Shown: in pieces, positions 34,971 through 41,022 of the stretch | Position numbering within the stretch: position 1 is the stretch's first letter | Layout: every line of letters begins with the position of its first letter | IMG/VR virus record: IMGVR_UViG_3300013131_000093 | Location: 1-41,939 of that record | DNA length: 41,939 bases | Reading direction: 5' to 3' (one strand) | Source: a virus | Notes under the pieces: generated by a model | Seen by the model: the letters and a program-made list of their open reading frames with translations, nothing else | What the model was told of the DNA's origin: nothing | Databases searched by the model: none | Position numbers and translations under genes: made by a program

Positions 34971-35915
34971 ATGCCTGCTGCTGTTGAACAGATGATGTTT
35001 GTTGGTGAGACTCCTTGGCACGGCCTTGGTAATCAGGTCGAGGAAGGTGTCAATGTTAGTGACGCTATGACCGCTGCCGGTCTGGATTGGGAAGTCGGTC
35101 TGAAGGATTTGCAGACTGTTGACGGTATTCCTGTTTCGCATCGTGCGACCTATCGCAAGAGCGATGGTAGCATCCTCGGTGTCGTGGGGCCGCGTTACAC
35201 TCCGCTCCAGAATAAGGATGCTTTCGATTGGTTCCAGCCTTTTCTGGATGCTAATGAGTGTTCTATTCATACTGCTGGTGCTTTGCACTACGGTCAAAAG
35301 GTTTGGGTGCTTGCTCAACTGAACCGTGACAATAGCGAGATTGTTCCGGGTGATGAAGTGTGCAAGTTTATTCTGCTTTCTAACTCTCACGATGGTAGTA
35401 CCGCTATTCGTGTCGGATATACTCCGATTCGCGTGGTCTGCGTTAATACGCTGTCTTATGCTCACAAGCACAATGACAGTAAACTGATTCGTATTCGTCA
35501 CACTCGCTCCAGCCAGAAGAATCTGGAAATGGTTCGTGATATTATGGACAATATTAACGCTGGTTTTGAGGCTACTGCGGAACAGTATCGGTTCCTTGCT
35601 AGTAAGACTTTCAATCAGAAGGATATTGATAAGTATGTTAAGATTGTGCTCGATATTAAGGGTGCTGACGAGGACATTAAGACTCGCACCCGTAATATCA
35701 TGGATGATGTTCTTGCTCGTATCGAAGGCCCGAAGCAGTCGGCTACCAATGTCCGTGGTACTTGGTGGGCTGCTTATAACGGCTTCAATGAATATCTAAA
35801 CTATGGTAAGGGTCGCACGACCGATAATCGTCTCGACTCTCTCTGGTTCGGACAAAATGCGAATGACAATATGAAGGCACTTAATACTGCCTTGGAGTTC
35901 GCTAACGCTATCTGA
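34971..35915 (+). CDS. DUF932 (phage/plasmid-like TIGR03299) protein
   Basis: 314 residues from ATG 34971 with AAAGGA 6 nt upstream (a TTG at 34965 is less likely). Family marks: MMFVGETPWHGLG near the start, YTPLQNKDAFDWF (77-89) and GYTPIRVVCVNTLSYA (about 146-161). DUF932 proteins are common on phages and plasmids; their role is not established. Codons are strongly C-ending compared with neighbours, suggesting high expression. It is the largest gene in the small-gene region. Confidence 0.88.
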   Translation: MPAAVEQMMFVGETPWHGLGNQVEEGVNVSDAMTAAGLDWEVGLKDLQTVDGIPVSHRATYRKSDGSILGVVGPRYTPLQNKDAFDWFQPFLDANECSIHTAGALHYGQKVWVLAQLNRDNSEIVPGDEVCKFILLSNSHDGSTAIRVGYTPIRVVCVNTLSYAHKHNDSKLIRIRHTRSSQKNLEMVRDIMDNINAGFEATAEQYRFLASKTFNQKDIDKYVKIVLDIKGADEDIKTRTRNIMDDVLARIEGPKQSATNVRGTWWAAYNGFNEYLNYGKGRTTDNRLDSLWFGQNANDNMKALNTALEFANAI

Positions 35916-35930
35916 CGCGAATCCCGGTAG

Positions 35931-36012
35931 CCGTAAATCCTTTAACCACAAGGGTTTGCGGCAAACCGGCCCGCGAATTTTTGTCGCAAAGCCTTATCAG
36001 TCAAGGACTTAG
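35931..36012 (+). repeat. Dispersed four-arm element, copy 21
   Basis: CGTAAATCCTTTAAC, CACAAGGGTTTGCGG, AAACCGGCCCGCG centre, GTCGCAAAGCCTTATC and CAAGGACTTAG. The last and one of the most complete copies. Confidence 0.88.
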
Positions 36013-36046
36013 TTAAACTTAGCGACTCATTCTTAGACTTACGCTA

Positions 36047-36075
36047 TAGACATTCGACGCAAGTGACGATACAAT
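36047..36075 (+). promoter_or_regulatory. Promoter of candidate small RNA 4
   Basis: TAGACA, 17 nt, TACAAT preceded by GTGACGA. Confidence 0.65.
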
Positions 36076-36081
36076 GGAACG

Positions 36082-36177
36082 TAAGTGTAGGAATACCAAG
36101 GATTTAGGGAAAGTTTATAATCCACTTATGAATCCGTAAAATGATTGTAAGTAGTTAAAATATTCCAAACTTTTTTT
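36082..36177 (+). ncRNA. Candidate small RNA 4 with weak terminator
   Basis: About 95 nt without a frame from the promoter at 36047 to a T7 run. GGAATA near the 5' end can pair with TATTCC near the 3' end, and AGTT/AACT precedes the T-run. Modest support. Confidence 0.4.
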
Positions 36178-36184
36178 GTATTAC

Positions 36185-36230
36185 CTTATCCGGCCCGATT
36201 GGCGGTCTTGGCGATAGTCAGCCAGAATAT
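36185..36230 (+). repeat. GTAGTCAGC element, copy 5
   Basis: TATCCGGCCCGATTGGCGG then TCTTGGCGATAGTCAGCC; immediately before the Shine-Dalgarno of the 36242 gene. Confidence 0.65.
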
Positions 36231-36241
36231 GGAGTCCTTTA

Positions 36242-36400
36242 ATGAAAGTATATGTAGTATTTGATTTTCCTGAAATTGAAGATGCTAATAGTGAGGATGC
36301 TACCTTTACTATTGATAGTCTTAGTAAAGATCTGAAAGATTTTTGTAATGAGGCCGAATATGACTGGTATATTGATGATGCAGAAGGAGAAGTAAAATGA
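36242..36400 (+). CDS. Small acidic protein
   Basis: 52 residues from ATG 36242 with GGAG upstream: MKVYVVFDFPEIEDANSEDA... one strand, then acidic helices. First of three overlapping small genes (ATGA overlap to the next). Confidence 0.6.
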   Translation: MKVYVVFDFPEIEDANSEDATFTIDSLSKDLKDFCNEAEYDWYIDDAEGEVK

Positions 36401-36546
36401 ACGAATATATTCATGCTATTAATAATGCTTTACAATATGCTTCTCTCAGAATGAAATGGTATGAGGACACTAAGGAATCTAGGTATTTGTATGAGGCTTT
36501 GGATTGGATTGATGTTGCTCATATTTATATGAAGGAAATTAAATAA
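36397..36546 (+). CDS. Small helical protein
   Basis: 49 residues, coupled by ATGA overlap: MNEYIHAINNALQYASLRMK, ending in helix YLYEALDWIDVAHIY. No family. Confidence 0.6.
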   Translation: MNEYIHAINNALQYASLRMKWYEDTKESRYLYEALDWIDVAHIYMKEIK

Positions 36547-36746
36547 TGATTAATGTTACCGATAAAAATCGTGACGATATTATTAAAGCATATGCCCACC
36601 GTCTGCTGAACGATATGGATTGTGATACTCTTTATACCTTTGCTTATGAGCAGTTAACTCAAAGTAAGGATTTGATGGATAATATTCCTCTTGAGAATGA
36701 GATTAAGGAATACTATCCTGAACTGCTAGAAGATTTTCCAGTATAG
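36546..36746 (+). CDS. Small acidic helical protein
   Basis: 66 residues, overlapping the previous stop (TAATG). MINVTDKNRDDIIKAYAHRL then ENEIKEYYPELLEDF. This layout (DRxxIxxxYxxxL...YPELL) occurs in many small phage proteins of unknown role. Confidence 0.65.
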   Translation: MINVTDKNRDDIIKAYAHRLLNDMDCDTLYTFAYEQLTQSKDLMDNIPLENEIKEYYPELLEDFPV

Positions 36747-36754
36747 TTCTGCCA

Positions 36755-36782
36755 TTGTGGCAGCCGATAACTATGGTATAAT
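36755..36782 (+). promoter_or_regulatory. Promoter of the 36805 unit, class B
   Basis: TTGTGG, 16 nt with CCGATAACT, TATAAT. Confidence 0.75.
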
Positions 36783-36804
36783 GGCACTAGACACCGGAGG
36801 TACT

Positions 36805-37002
36805 ATGAAAAATATTAACCAGATTATGCGGGAGCTTGAGAAACTTGGTTATAAAATCGAGTATGGCAATGGTAGTATAGCCAAGATTTACCCGGCCGAT
36901 AATAGTCAACCTTTTTACTCTTTACATATTGGTGAGCGTGCTATTCATCCTCTTAGGCGATTTGCTAAGAAAAACTGGAATATAGATTTGAGGAACATTT
37001 AA
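36805..37002 (+). CDS. Small protein of the LxKLGY family, HicA-like layout
   Basis: 65 residues from ATG 36805 with CGGAGG upstream. MRELEKLGYKIEYGNGSIAK...YSLHIGERAIHPLRRFAKKN has the helix-GY-strand-strand-strand-helix order of HicA-type double-stranded-RNA-binding folds; the usual catalytic His in G-S-H is replaced (GNGSIAK). It shares the LxKLGY start with the 16766 and 17561 proteins. Toxin function is not implied. Confidence 0.6.
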   Translation: MKNINQIMRELEKLGYKIEYGNGSIAKIYPADNSQPFYSLHIGERAIHPLRRFAKKNWNIDLRNI

Positions 37003-37166
37003 TGAAACTTGTAAAAGTAGAGATTGAACTAGGTATTGATGACGAGCATTGTGGAGATAGTCACGAAGATATTGCATTCTATTTAAATAAGATGCTTTAT
37101 ACTGATCCAGAATTTTTTGGTGAATTTGGCAAAGAAAACATTGTTAGCGTGGAGGATTTCGAATGA
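37002..37166 (+). CDS. Small acidic protein
   Basis: 54 residues, one-base overlap with the previous stop. MKLVKVEIELGIDDEHCGDS... A strand then helix IAFYLNKML. Coupled by ATGA to the next gene. Confidence 0.6.
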   Translation: MKLVKVEIELGIDDEHCGDSHEDIAFYLNKMLYTDPEFFGEFGKENIVSVEDFE

Positions 37167-37339
37167 AATACGATGAAGAATACGGTACCTATAAATTTAA
37201 TACCAGAGATATGGAGATTATTCTAGATGCACTATCTTACGTTCATTGGAATGACAAGTCCCTTAGTAATTCTGATAGGGATTATATTGACGGCCTATAT
37301 CAGTCTCTGGACAATGCTGGAGTAGTCAATGCAAATTGA
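37163..37339 (+). CDS. Small acidic protein
   Basis: 58 residues: MKYDEEYGTYKFNTRDMEII then helix. Overlaps both neighbours (ATGA and 11 nt). No family. Confidence 0.6.
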   Translation: MKYDEEYGTYKFNTRDMEIILDALSYVHWNDKSLSNSDRDYIDGLYQSLDNAGVVNAN

Positions 37340-37484
37340 TTTGTCTTCTAATGAAGTCTGGAAGATTCTAGACGCTATCGAAACATACAAGAACGATTAT
37401 GCTGTTAGTGTAGCTGTTCAAAAAACCTTTTCTAATATCGAAAAGAAATTGAAACAAGCCGTTGATTCTGCAAATTCTAAGTAG
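37329..37484 (+). CDS. Small helical protein
   Basis: 51 residues: MQIDLSSNEVWKILDAIETY, helix to SANSK end. Last of the 36805 unit. No family. Confidence 0.6.
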   Translation: MQIDLSSNEVWKILDAIETYKNDYAVSVAVQKTFSNIEKKLKQAVDSANSK

Positions 37485-37499
37485 CTGATACGCAAGGAG

Positions 37500-37528
37500 T
37501 TGTGTCAAGGCTCCTCGTAGTGTACAAT
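37500..37528 (+). promoter_or_regulatory. Probable promoter of the 37576 gene
   Basis: TTGTGT, 17 nt, TACAAT; an AGGAG/CTCCT hairpin overlaps it. Confidence 0.45.
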
Positions 37529-37575
37529 GGGCGTGTTCCTGTCTGAGTGTTATCTAACCAAAAGAGGTAGTTTAT

Positions 37576-37659
37576 ATGCTTGCTGTTTTTATTATTGGTG
37601 TTGGTATTGTTGCTGGTTTCTTCAATGGTTACTGTTCAACTGAGGGCTCTCGTAACTAA
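37576..37659 (+). CDS. Tiny membrane peptide
   Basis: 27 residues from ATG 37576 with AGAGGTA upstream: MLAVFIIGVGIVAGFFNGYC..., one transmembrane helix with small residues. Too short to assign. Confidence 0.5.
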   Translation: MLAVFIIGVGIVAGFFNGYCSTEGSRN

Positions 37660-37668
37660 CACCGATAC

Positions 37669-37905
37669 TTGATTATAGACTAATCGCTCTAAAATTGCAA
37701 GAGGCTGTTCTTCAAAAAGTGGTGTGATCACCACAACCTTGTTCTAGGTTATTAATTGGAAGTTAAAAACACCTCATTTCAGAGATTAGAAAAGAACATA
37801 AGGAGAGTAGGATAAAGTAGTACCACCTATATATTAATTGCCCCGTCTGCATAACATATAAGGTAATTCTTGCTTCTGTCAAGAAAGATAATTTTTAAAG
37901 GGTAT
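37669..37905 (+). other. Long untranslated stretch with tandem hairpins before the 37911 gene
   Basis: About 240 nt with no frame of note. It has a possible promoter (TTGATT, 15 nt, TAAAAT) and two adjacent hairpins: GTGGTG/CACCAC and AACCT/AGGTT. It could be a structured leader of the 37911 gene or a small RNA. Nothing else is seen. Confidence 0.35.
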
Positions 37906-37910
37906 TCAAT

Positions 37911-38144
37911 ATGTTTAAACCTCTACTGATTATTAGTAGTCTGTCGATGCCCTCCGTATTTGAGCCAGTTGAAAGTTATAGTATGCCGGGTCATAGGATT
38001 TATATATCGACCCGTACAGATGATCCTGTGCTTCCTAAATGGAAATCTCCGTTCTCAGATACTCCCGAATCAACGCATGACTGGATTCAAGAGAACATAG
38101 ATAAGCAAATGTATAAACCGGTTATTGAAGAACTAGAGCATTAA
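37911..38144 (+). CDS. Unknown, possibly exported protein
   Basis: 77 residues with AAAGGG upstream. MFKPLLIISSLSMPSVFEPV could be a weak signal sequence, followed by a charged body (PKWKSPFSDTPESTHDWIQE). No family recognised. Confidence 0.6.
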   Translation: MFKPLLIISSLSMPSVFEPVESYSMPGHRIYISTRTDDPVLPKWKSPFSDTPESTHDWIQENIDKQMYKPVIEELEH

Positions 38145-38148
38145 TGTT

Positions 38149-38200
38149 TTTCCTAATCCTCTAAGTTTGGTCTGTGTGGTCGTAGTCAGTCAAATTACGA
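38149..38200 (+). repeat. GTAGTCAGC element, copy 6
   Basis: TTCCTAATCCTCTAAGTTTG, GTCTGTGTGGTCGTAGTCAG; after the 37911 gene, 32 nt before the next promoter. Confidence 0.65.
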
Positions 38201-38231
38201 GGTCTCTTTAAAATTTTCTATAACAACCATG

Positions 38232-38259
38232 TAGACACTGAAAACTTTCATGGTATAAT
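38232..38259 (+). promoter_or_regulatory. Promoter of candidate small RNA 5
   Basis: TAGACA, 16 nt, TATAAT. Confidence 0.7.
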
Positions 38260-38265
38260 GCGGCT

Positions 38266-38446
38266 AGTCAACGAAGCCAACAGTCACTCGTAAGTTTTAT
38301 GGTGGACTGTAGGAGTCATGGACAAAAGGTGTTCTTTTAACTTTTGTTTATGAGGCGCTTTATGAAGACTAGATACATTAACGAGTTGTGAAAGATTACA
38401 ACTCAGTCAGCAGAAGTAGCCGGGAGTAATTTCTCGGCTATTTTTG
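38266..38446 (+). ncRNA. Candidate small RNA 5 with its own promoter and terminator
   Basis: About 180 nt with no Shine-Dalgarno-led frame. Hairpins in order: GGCT/AGCC, CAGTC/GACTG, ACAAAAG/CTTTTGT and GAGTTGT/ACAACTC (perfect 7 bp), then a terminator TAGCCG/CGGCTA plus T5. This is the clearest free-standing RNA gene in the window besides the tRNAs. No known family recognised. Confidence 0.7.
38417..38446 (+). terminator. Intrinsic terminator of small RNA 5
   Basis: TAGCCG (38417-38422) pairs with CGGCTA (38435-38440), then TTTTTG. Confidence 0.85.
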
Positions 38447-38462
38447 TTTAAGAACGTAGAGG

Positions 38463-38493
38463 TTGACAAGTTAGCCCTTTTTCTTACTATAAC
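38463..38493 (+). promoter_or_regulatory. Promoter of the exported-protein pair
   Basis: TTGACA with ACTATA or TATAAC 17-19 nt downstream. Confidence 0.65.
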
Positions 38494-38552
38494 CACACGA
38501 ACCATATGCCAACGGACTGGTATATATTTTTAAACCTTTTTAGGAGATTATT

Positions 38553-38771
38553 ATGAAGAATCTTGTAATTGCTACTATGCTCGTATTAGGTGTTGTTGGC
38601 TCAAGTTATGGCGGCGAATGTGTTAATGGTAGTTGTTTACTAAGAAGTCGTGTTGTTAATGTAACACGCGAAGTAATTAGCGTACCAGTAACAGTAACAC
38701 GTAGAACTGTTGAGGCTACTCGTAATGTTGGTCGTAAAACAGTAAACCGTGTTCGTAATATTGTTCGTTGA
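38553..38771 (+). CDS. Small secreted basic protein
   Basis: 72 residues. Signal peptide MKNLVIATMLVLGVVGSSYG (cleavage after about 20), then CVNGSC and a Val/Arg/Thr-rich basic mature part (RSRVVNVTREV...VRNIVR) with alternating V and R. AGGAG upstream. Such short C-x-x-x-x-C plus basic helix proteins recall planctomycete secreted peptides (memory only). Co-transcribed with 38806. Confidence 0.65.
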   Translation: MKNLVIATMLVLGVVGSSYGGECVNGSCLLRSRVVNVTREVISVPVTVTRRTVEATRNVGRKTVNRVRNIVR

Positions 38772-38805
38772 TATTTTTTAACTCACATTTTCAAGGAGGA
38801 AAGTA

Positions 38806-39150
38806 ATGAAATTATTAATAGCAATTATGTTTTTGGCTCTCTCTATCACTAATGTTCAGGCCGCAAGACCACGATACTATAGTAATAGTCAGCCAAATAC
38901 TAAGACCTATTCATATGCCGTGAACCAAAGCGGAAGCGATCAAGAACGATGTCAAGCGGAAGCTAATTATATGGCCTCTAATAATATTACTGGTCATGTA
39001 TGGGGAACAATAGGAAGTTTTGAAGGTGTGGGTTATGGAGGTAATCCTAATTGTAACACTTGTATTCCTAGTAGTAACTTGAGACTAACAGGAGATGCTA
39101 GCGCTCAAGGTAGGAACGGAATGTGGTATAGGGTTAGGTCGTGGAGATAA
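38806..39150 (+). CDS. Secreted protein with planctomycete-type EGVG motif
   Basis: 114 residues with a strong AAGGAGG site. Signal peptide (residues 1-19, ending VQA). The mature part has AEANYMA (51-57), GHVWG (63-67), FEGVG (72-76), a C-x-x-C pair (83, 86), GDASAQG (96-102) and WYRVRSW (107-113). I recall the same order, E-A-x-x-M-A / GH / EGVG / C / G-A-x-G / WY-x-VR, in small exported proteins of Planctomycetes, of unknown function. It is the best host hint in the window. Confidence 0.7.
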   Translation: MKLLIAIMFLALSITNVQAARPRYYSNSQPNTKTYSYAVNQSGSDQERCQAEANYMASNNITGHVWGTIGSFEGVGYGGNPNCNTCIPSSNLRLTGDASAQGRNGMWYRVRSWR

Positions 39151-39160
39151 AAGTCTCTAA

Positions 39161-39233
39161 GCAAGAGTAGCTCAATTGGCAGAGCGTCAGGTTTCCAACC
39201 TGAATGTTGAGGGTTCGATTCCCTTCTCTTGCT
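39161..39233 (+). tRNA. tRNA-Gly (UCC)
   Basis: Acceptor GCAAGAG/CTCTTGC, anticodon stem TCAGG/CCTGA, loop TTTCCAA, giving UCC; T-arm GAGGG/CCCTT with one G-U. Confidence 0.93.
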
Positions 39234-39254
39234 TTTAAGAACTTAAAAATTTGT

Positions 39255-39302
39255 ACTACTTAATGTAGTCGGATCGCTCTTAATGATAATAGTCAGCGAG
39301 AT
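39255..39302 (+). repeat. GTAGTCAGC element, copy 7 (divergent)
   Basis: CTTAATGTAGTCGGATCGCT then AATGATAATAGTCAGCGAGA, about 50 nt before the 39348 gene. Confidence 0.55.
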
Positions 39303-39347
39303 TTCATAACTCTTACTGTTTCACCTAAACAATTCGAGTCGATTTTT

Positions 39348-39554
39348 ATGGATGCAGTTAGTCAAAAGTATTATATTAAACTAGATAAACAAATAACATG
39401 TGAATTTATCTGTCAACAAGCACAAAAGATTGTGACTCAATTTCAACAAACCAACGGTCAGGATTTGTCCGATGCTCTTCTAATATTGGAAGTTAAGAAC
39501 ATATCTCATACAGCAGAAGCTAATCCTATTTGTAAGTTAGAATTTAAAAACTAA
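39348..39554 (+). CDS. Small unknown protein
   Basis: 68 residues: MDAVSQKYYIKLDKQITCEF, helix, then SDALLILEVKNISH. Strand-helix-strand. No clear Shine-Dalgarno. Confidence 0.55.
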   Translation: MDAVSQKYYIKLDKQITCEFICQQAQKIVTQFQQTNGQDLSDALLILEVKNISHTAEANPICKLEFKN

Positions 39555-39582
39555 AGGTTGCCAAATTTGTTCACGGTCTTAC

Positions 39583-39588
39583 TATAAT
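39583..39588 (+). promoter_or_regulatory. Probable -10 box upstream of the 39646 gene
   Basis: TATAAT with a poorly spaced TTGCCA 19 nt upstream (39558-39563). Confidence 0.4.
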
Positions 39589-39602
39589 AGTGTTATAGTC
39601 TC

Positions 39603-39647
39603 ACCTAATGTTCTAGACTCGGAATTATGGGAACAGTCAGTCAAAAT
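39603..39647 (+). repeat. GTAGTCAGC element, copy 8 (divergent)
   Basis: CACCTAATGTTCTAGACTCG then GGGAACAGTCAGTCAAAA, ending at the ATG of the 39646 gene. Confidence 0.5.
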
Positions 39648-40062
39648 GAAAATAGATACCAATCAATTTATTGTTGAGAAACAAGTGGCCGGTGAAGAAA
39701 CTCTTTACTTTACTAGTAGAGGAAATGAAACATTCTTAGATGATATGGATAATCCAAGATTGGAAAAAGACGGCCCCACAGTATACGCTAAAGCTATTAA
39801 GGATAAGAAATCTAGGCAGCTAACTAAGGATGTCCCAATAGGCTATAGTTATTTTATCAAGACAGAACCCAACAAAAAGATTTATGATCCTACGGTTCTT
39901 CATAGCGTAGAATCAAAGGTTCAAAAGTCTTTTATCAATAAGACCTGTAAGAATGAATTAGTTTTTACAGAGGTCACACAAAGCGTGTTCGATCAGTATG
40001 TATCATTTTTAAGAACAGGAAATAGTTTATGGCTAAACAAAGCCCAAAGAGACCTACTATAA
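39646..40062 (+). CDS. Unknown protein
   Basis: 138 residues: MKIDTNQFIVEKQVAGEETL. Beta-rich start, then YAKAIKDKKSRQLTKDVPIG and FIKTEPNKKIYDPTVLHSVE. No recognised family. Overlaps the next gene by 34 nt. Confidence 0.65.
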   Translation: MKIDTNQFIVEKQVAGEETLYFTSRGNETFLDDMDNPRLEKDGPTVYAKAIKDKKSRQLTKDVPIGYSYFIKTEPNKKIYDPTVLHSVESKVQKSFINKTCKNELVFTEVTQSVFDQYVSFLRTGNSLWLNKAQRDLL

Positions 40063-40238
40063 AAGCCAAGAAGAAAAAGGCTCCGGCCCGCAAGTCTTGC
40101 TCTAAAACTTGTGACAAAAATAAGGCCAAAGTTTGTCAAGTTGTTCAACCAGAAATTCCCCCGGTCGCACTTGAACCAAAAGTTTCTCTAGTAGCAAAAG
40201 TACTCAACAAGATTAAGAATATTTTTAGACTAGGGTGA
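40029..40238 (+). CDS. Highly basic small protein
   Basis: 69 residues: MAKQSPKRPTIKAKKKKAPA, with Cys residues in KSCSKTCDKNKAKVC and an amphipathic C-terminal helix (VAKVLNKIKNIF). Lys/Ala/Pro composition suggests nucleic-acid binding or membrane-active character; not assignable. Confidence 0.6.
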   Translation: MAKQSPKRPTIKAKKKKAPARKSCSKTCDKNKAKVCQVVQPEIPPVALEPKVSLVAKVLNKIKNIFRLG

Positions 40239-40245
40239 TATATCT

Positions 40246-40401
40246 ATGAGTGGAATTCTCCTAGGAATATTGTGTTCTATTTTATTACTCTCTATTCCCG
40301 TCCTCTCCTATCTGTCTTTTGTCTATAAGGAGTTGGGACGAAATGAAGTATACAGGGAGCAACTCAAAAAGTCAAGACATGACATTAAATATCATCAATA
40401 A
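40246..40401 (+). CDS. Small membrane protein
   Basis: 51 residues from ATG 40246: hydrophobic helix ILLGILCSILLLSIPVLSYL (4-23), then a charged amphipathic tail (YKELGRNEVYREQLKKSR). Overlaps the next frame. Layout fits a holin- or i-spanin-like peptide, without proof. Confidence 0.5.
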   Translation: MSGILLGILCSILLLSIPVLSYLSFVYKELGRNEVYREQLKKSRHDIKYHQ

Positions 40402-40549
40402 TTTGTTGGCACAATCAACCAACATTAATCGCAAACCAATTTGCCCCCAATTGATTCATGATGAACCTACTAGATTATTGGTTATATTAATTCTACTACC
40501 CCTATCACTACTAATAACATACAGAATACTAAGGAGTTTCAATGAGTAG
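40343..40549 (+). CDS. Small membrane protein with C-terminal transmembrane helix
   Basis: 68 residues from ATG 40343 (AAGGAG 10 nt upstream; ATG 40379 is an alternative). Soluble start MKYTGSNSKSQDMTLNII, then a helix LLVILILLPLSLLITYRIL near the C-terminus. It overlaps the 40246 gene in another frame, as overlapping membrane pairs often do in lysis cassettes. Confidence 0.5.
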   Translation: MKYTGSNSKSQDMTLNIINNLLAQSTNINRKPICPQLIHDEPTRLLVILILLPLSLLITYRILRSFNE

Positions 40550-40658
40550 CGATCTGGGGATTATGAAAGATTATGGTGAGTTAATTTTAAGTTTCGCACC
40601 AATATCTTATGGATTATTATTTTTCTTATCTGCAACACCAATTCAACACCGAAAATGA
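40542..40658 (+). CDS. Tiny membrane peptide
   Basis: 38 residues from ATG 40542 with AAGGAG upstream: MSSDLGIMKDYGELILSFAP... one hydrophobic helix (ISYGLLFFLSATP). Overlaps 40343 by 8 nt. Confidence 0.55.
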   Translation: MSSDLGIMKDYGELILSFAPISYGLLFFLSATPIQHRK

Positions 40659-40669
40659 GGAATATTAAA

Positions 40670-40837
40670 ATGATTGAATTTCATAAGCCTTTTATCAAAT
40701 CTTTGGTATTTTGTGCCATAGTTACAATAGTTTCTATGGTTTGTACCAGAATTTTTATTGAAAATTATATGTCTTCAAACAAATCAACCCCCTCTTTTAC
40801 ATCTCAGAAATCCCAGGTTTCGTCCGAAAGCAAGTAA
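40670..40837 (+). CDS. Small membrane protein
   Basis: 55 residues from ATG 40670 (GAGGA 8 nt upstream; ATG 40655 is in frame). Helix IKSLVFCAIVTIVSMVCTRI, then a Ser/Lys-rich tail. Fourth membrane peptide in a row from 40246. Confidence 0.55.
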   Translation: MIEFHKPFIKSLVFCAIVTIVSMVCTRIFIENYMSSNKSTPSFTSQKSQVSSESK

Positions 40838-40909
40838 AAATACTTTATGAAACCTATTTCTCATTAAAATCGAGCAATTTTTACTTATTGATTTTCGCGG
40901 TGGTTAAAT

Positions 40910-40927
40910 TTGACCACATTCTATTTT
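40910..40927 (+). other. Symmetrical hairpin
   Basis: GTGGT...ACCAC with AAATTT centre; followed by a weak T-rich stretch. Possibly ends the membrane-peptide transcript. Confidence 0.35.
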
Positions 40928-40957
40928 GTCTAAAGAAAACAAACCGGCCAACCGATA

Positions 40958-40985
40958 TTGACAAAGCGAGCCTTTGTGGTATACT
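40958..40985 (+). promoter_or_regulatory. Promoter of the 41023 unit
   Basis: TTGACA, 16 nt, TATACT; ACCGATA directly upstream of the -35. Confidence 0.8.
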
Positions 40986-41022
40986 GTCTAATGGTAGGAA
41001 AAGTAAATATTATAGGGGATTT

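Noticed and set aside
16521-36012. Reading the dispersed elements as a CRISPR array
   Set aside because: Copies are about 0.3-2.3 kb apart with genes between, diverge from each other and show no regular spacers.
16521-36012. Calling each dispersed element an intrinsic terminator
   Set aside because: Arms are AT-rich and interrupted, and no U-run follows the 3' arm directly; T-tracts lie farther down next to the promoter and look like UP-type elements.
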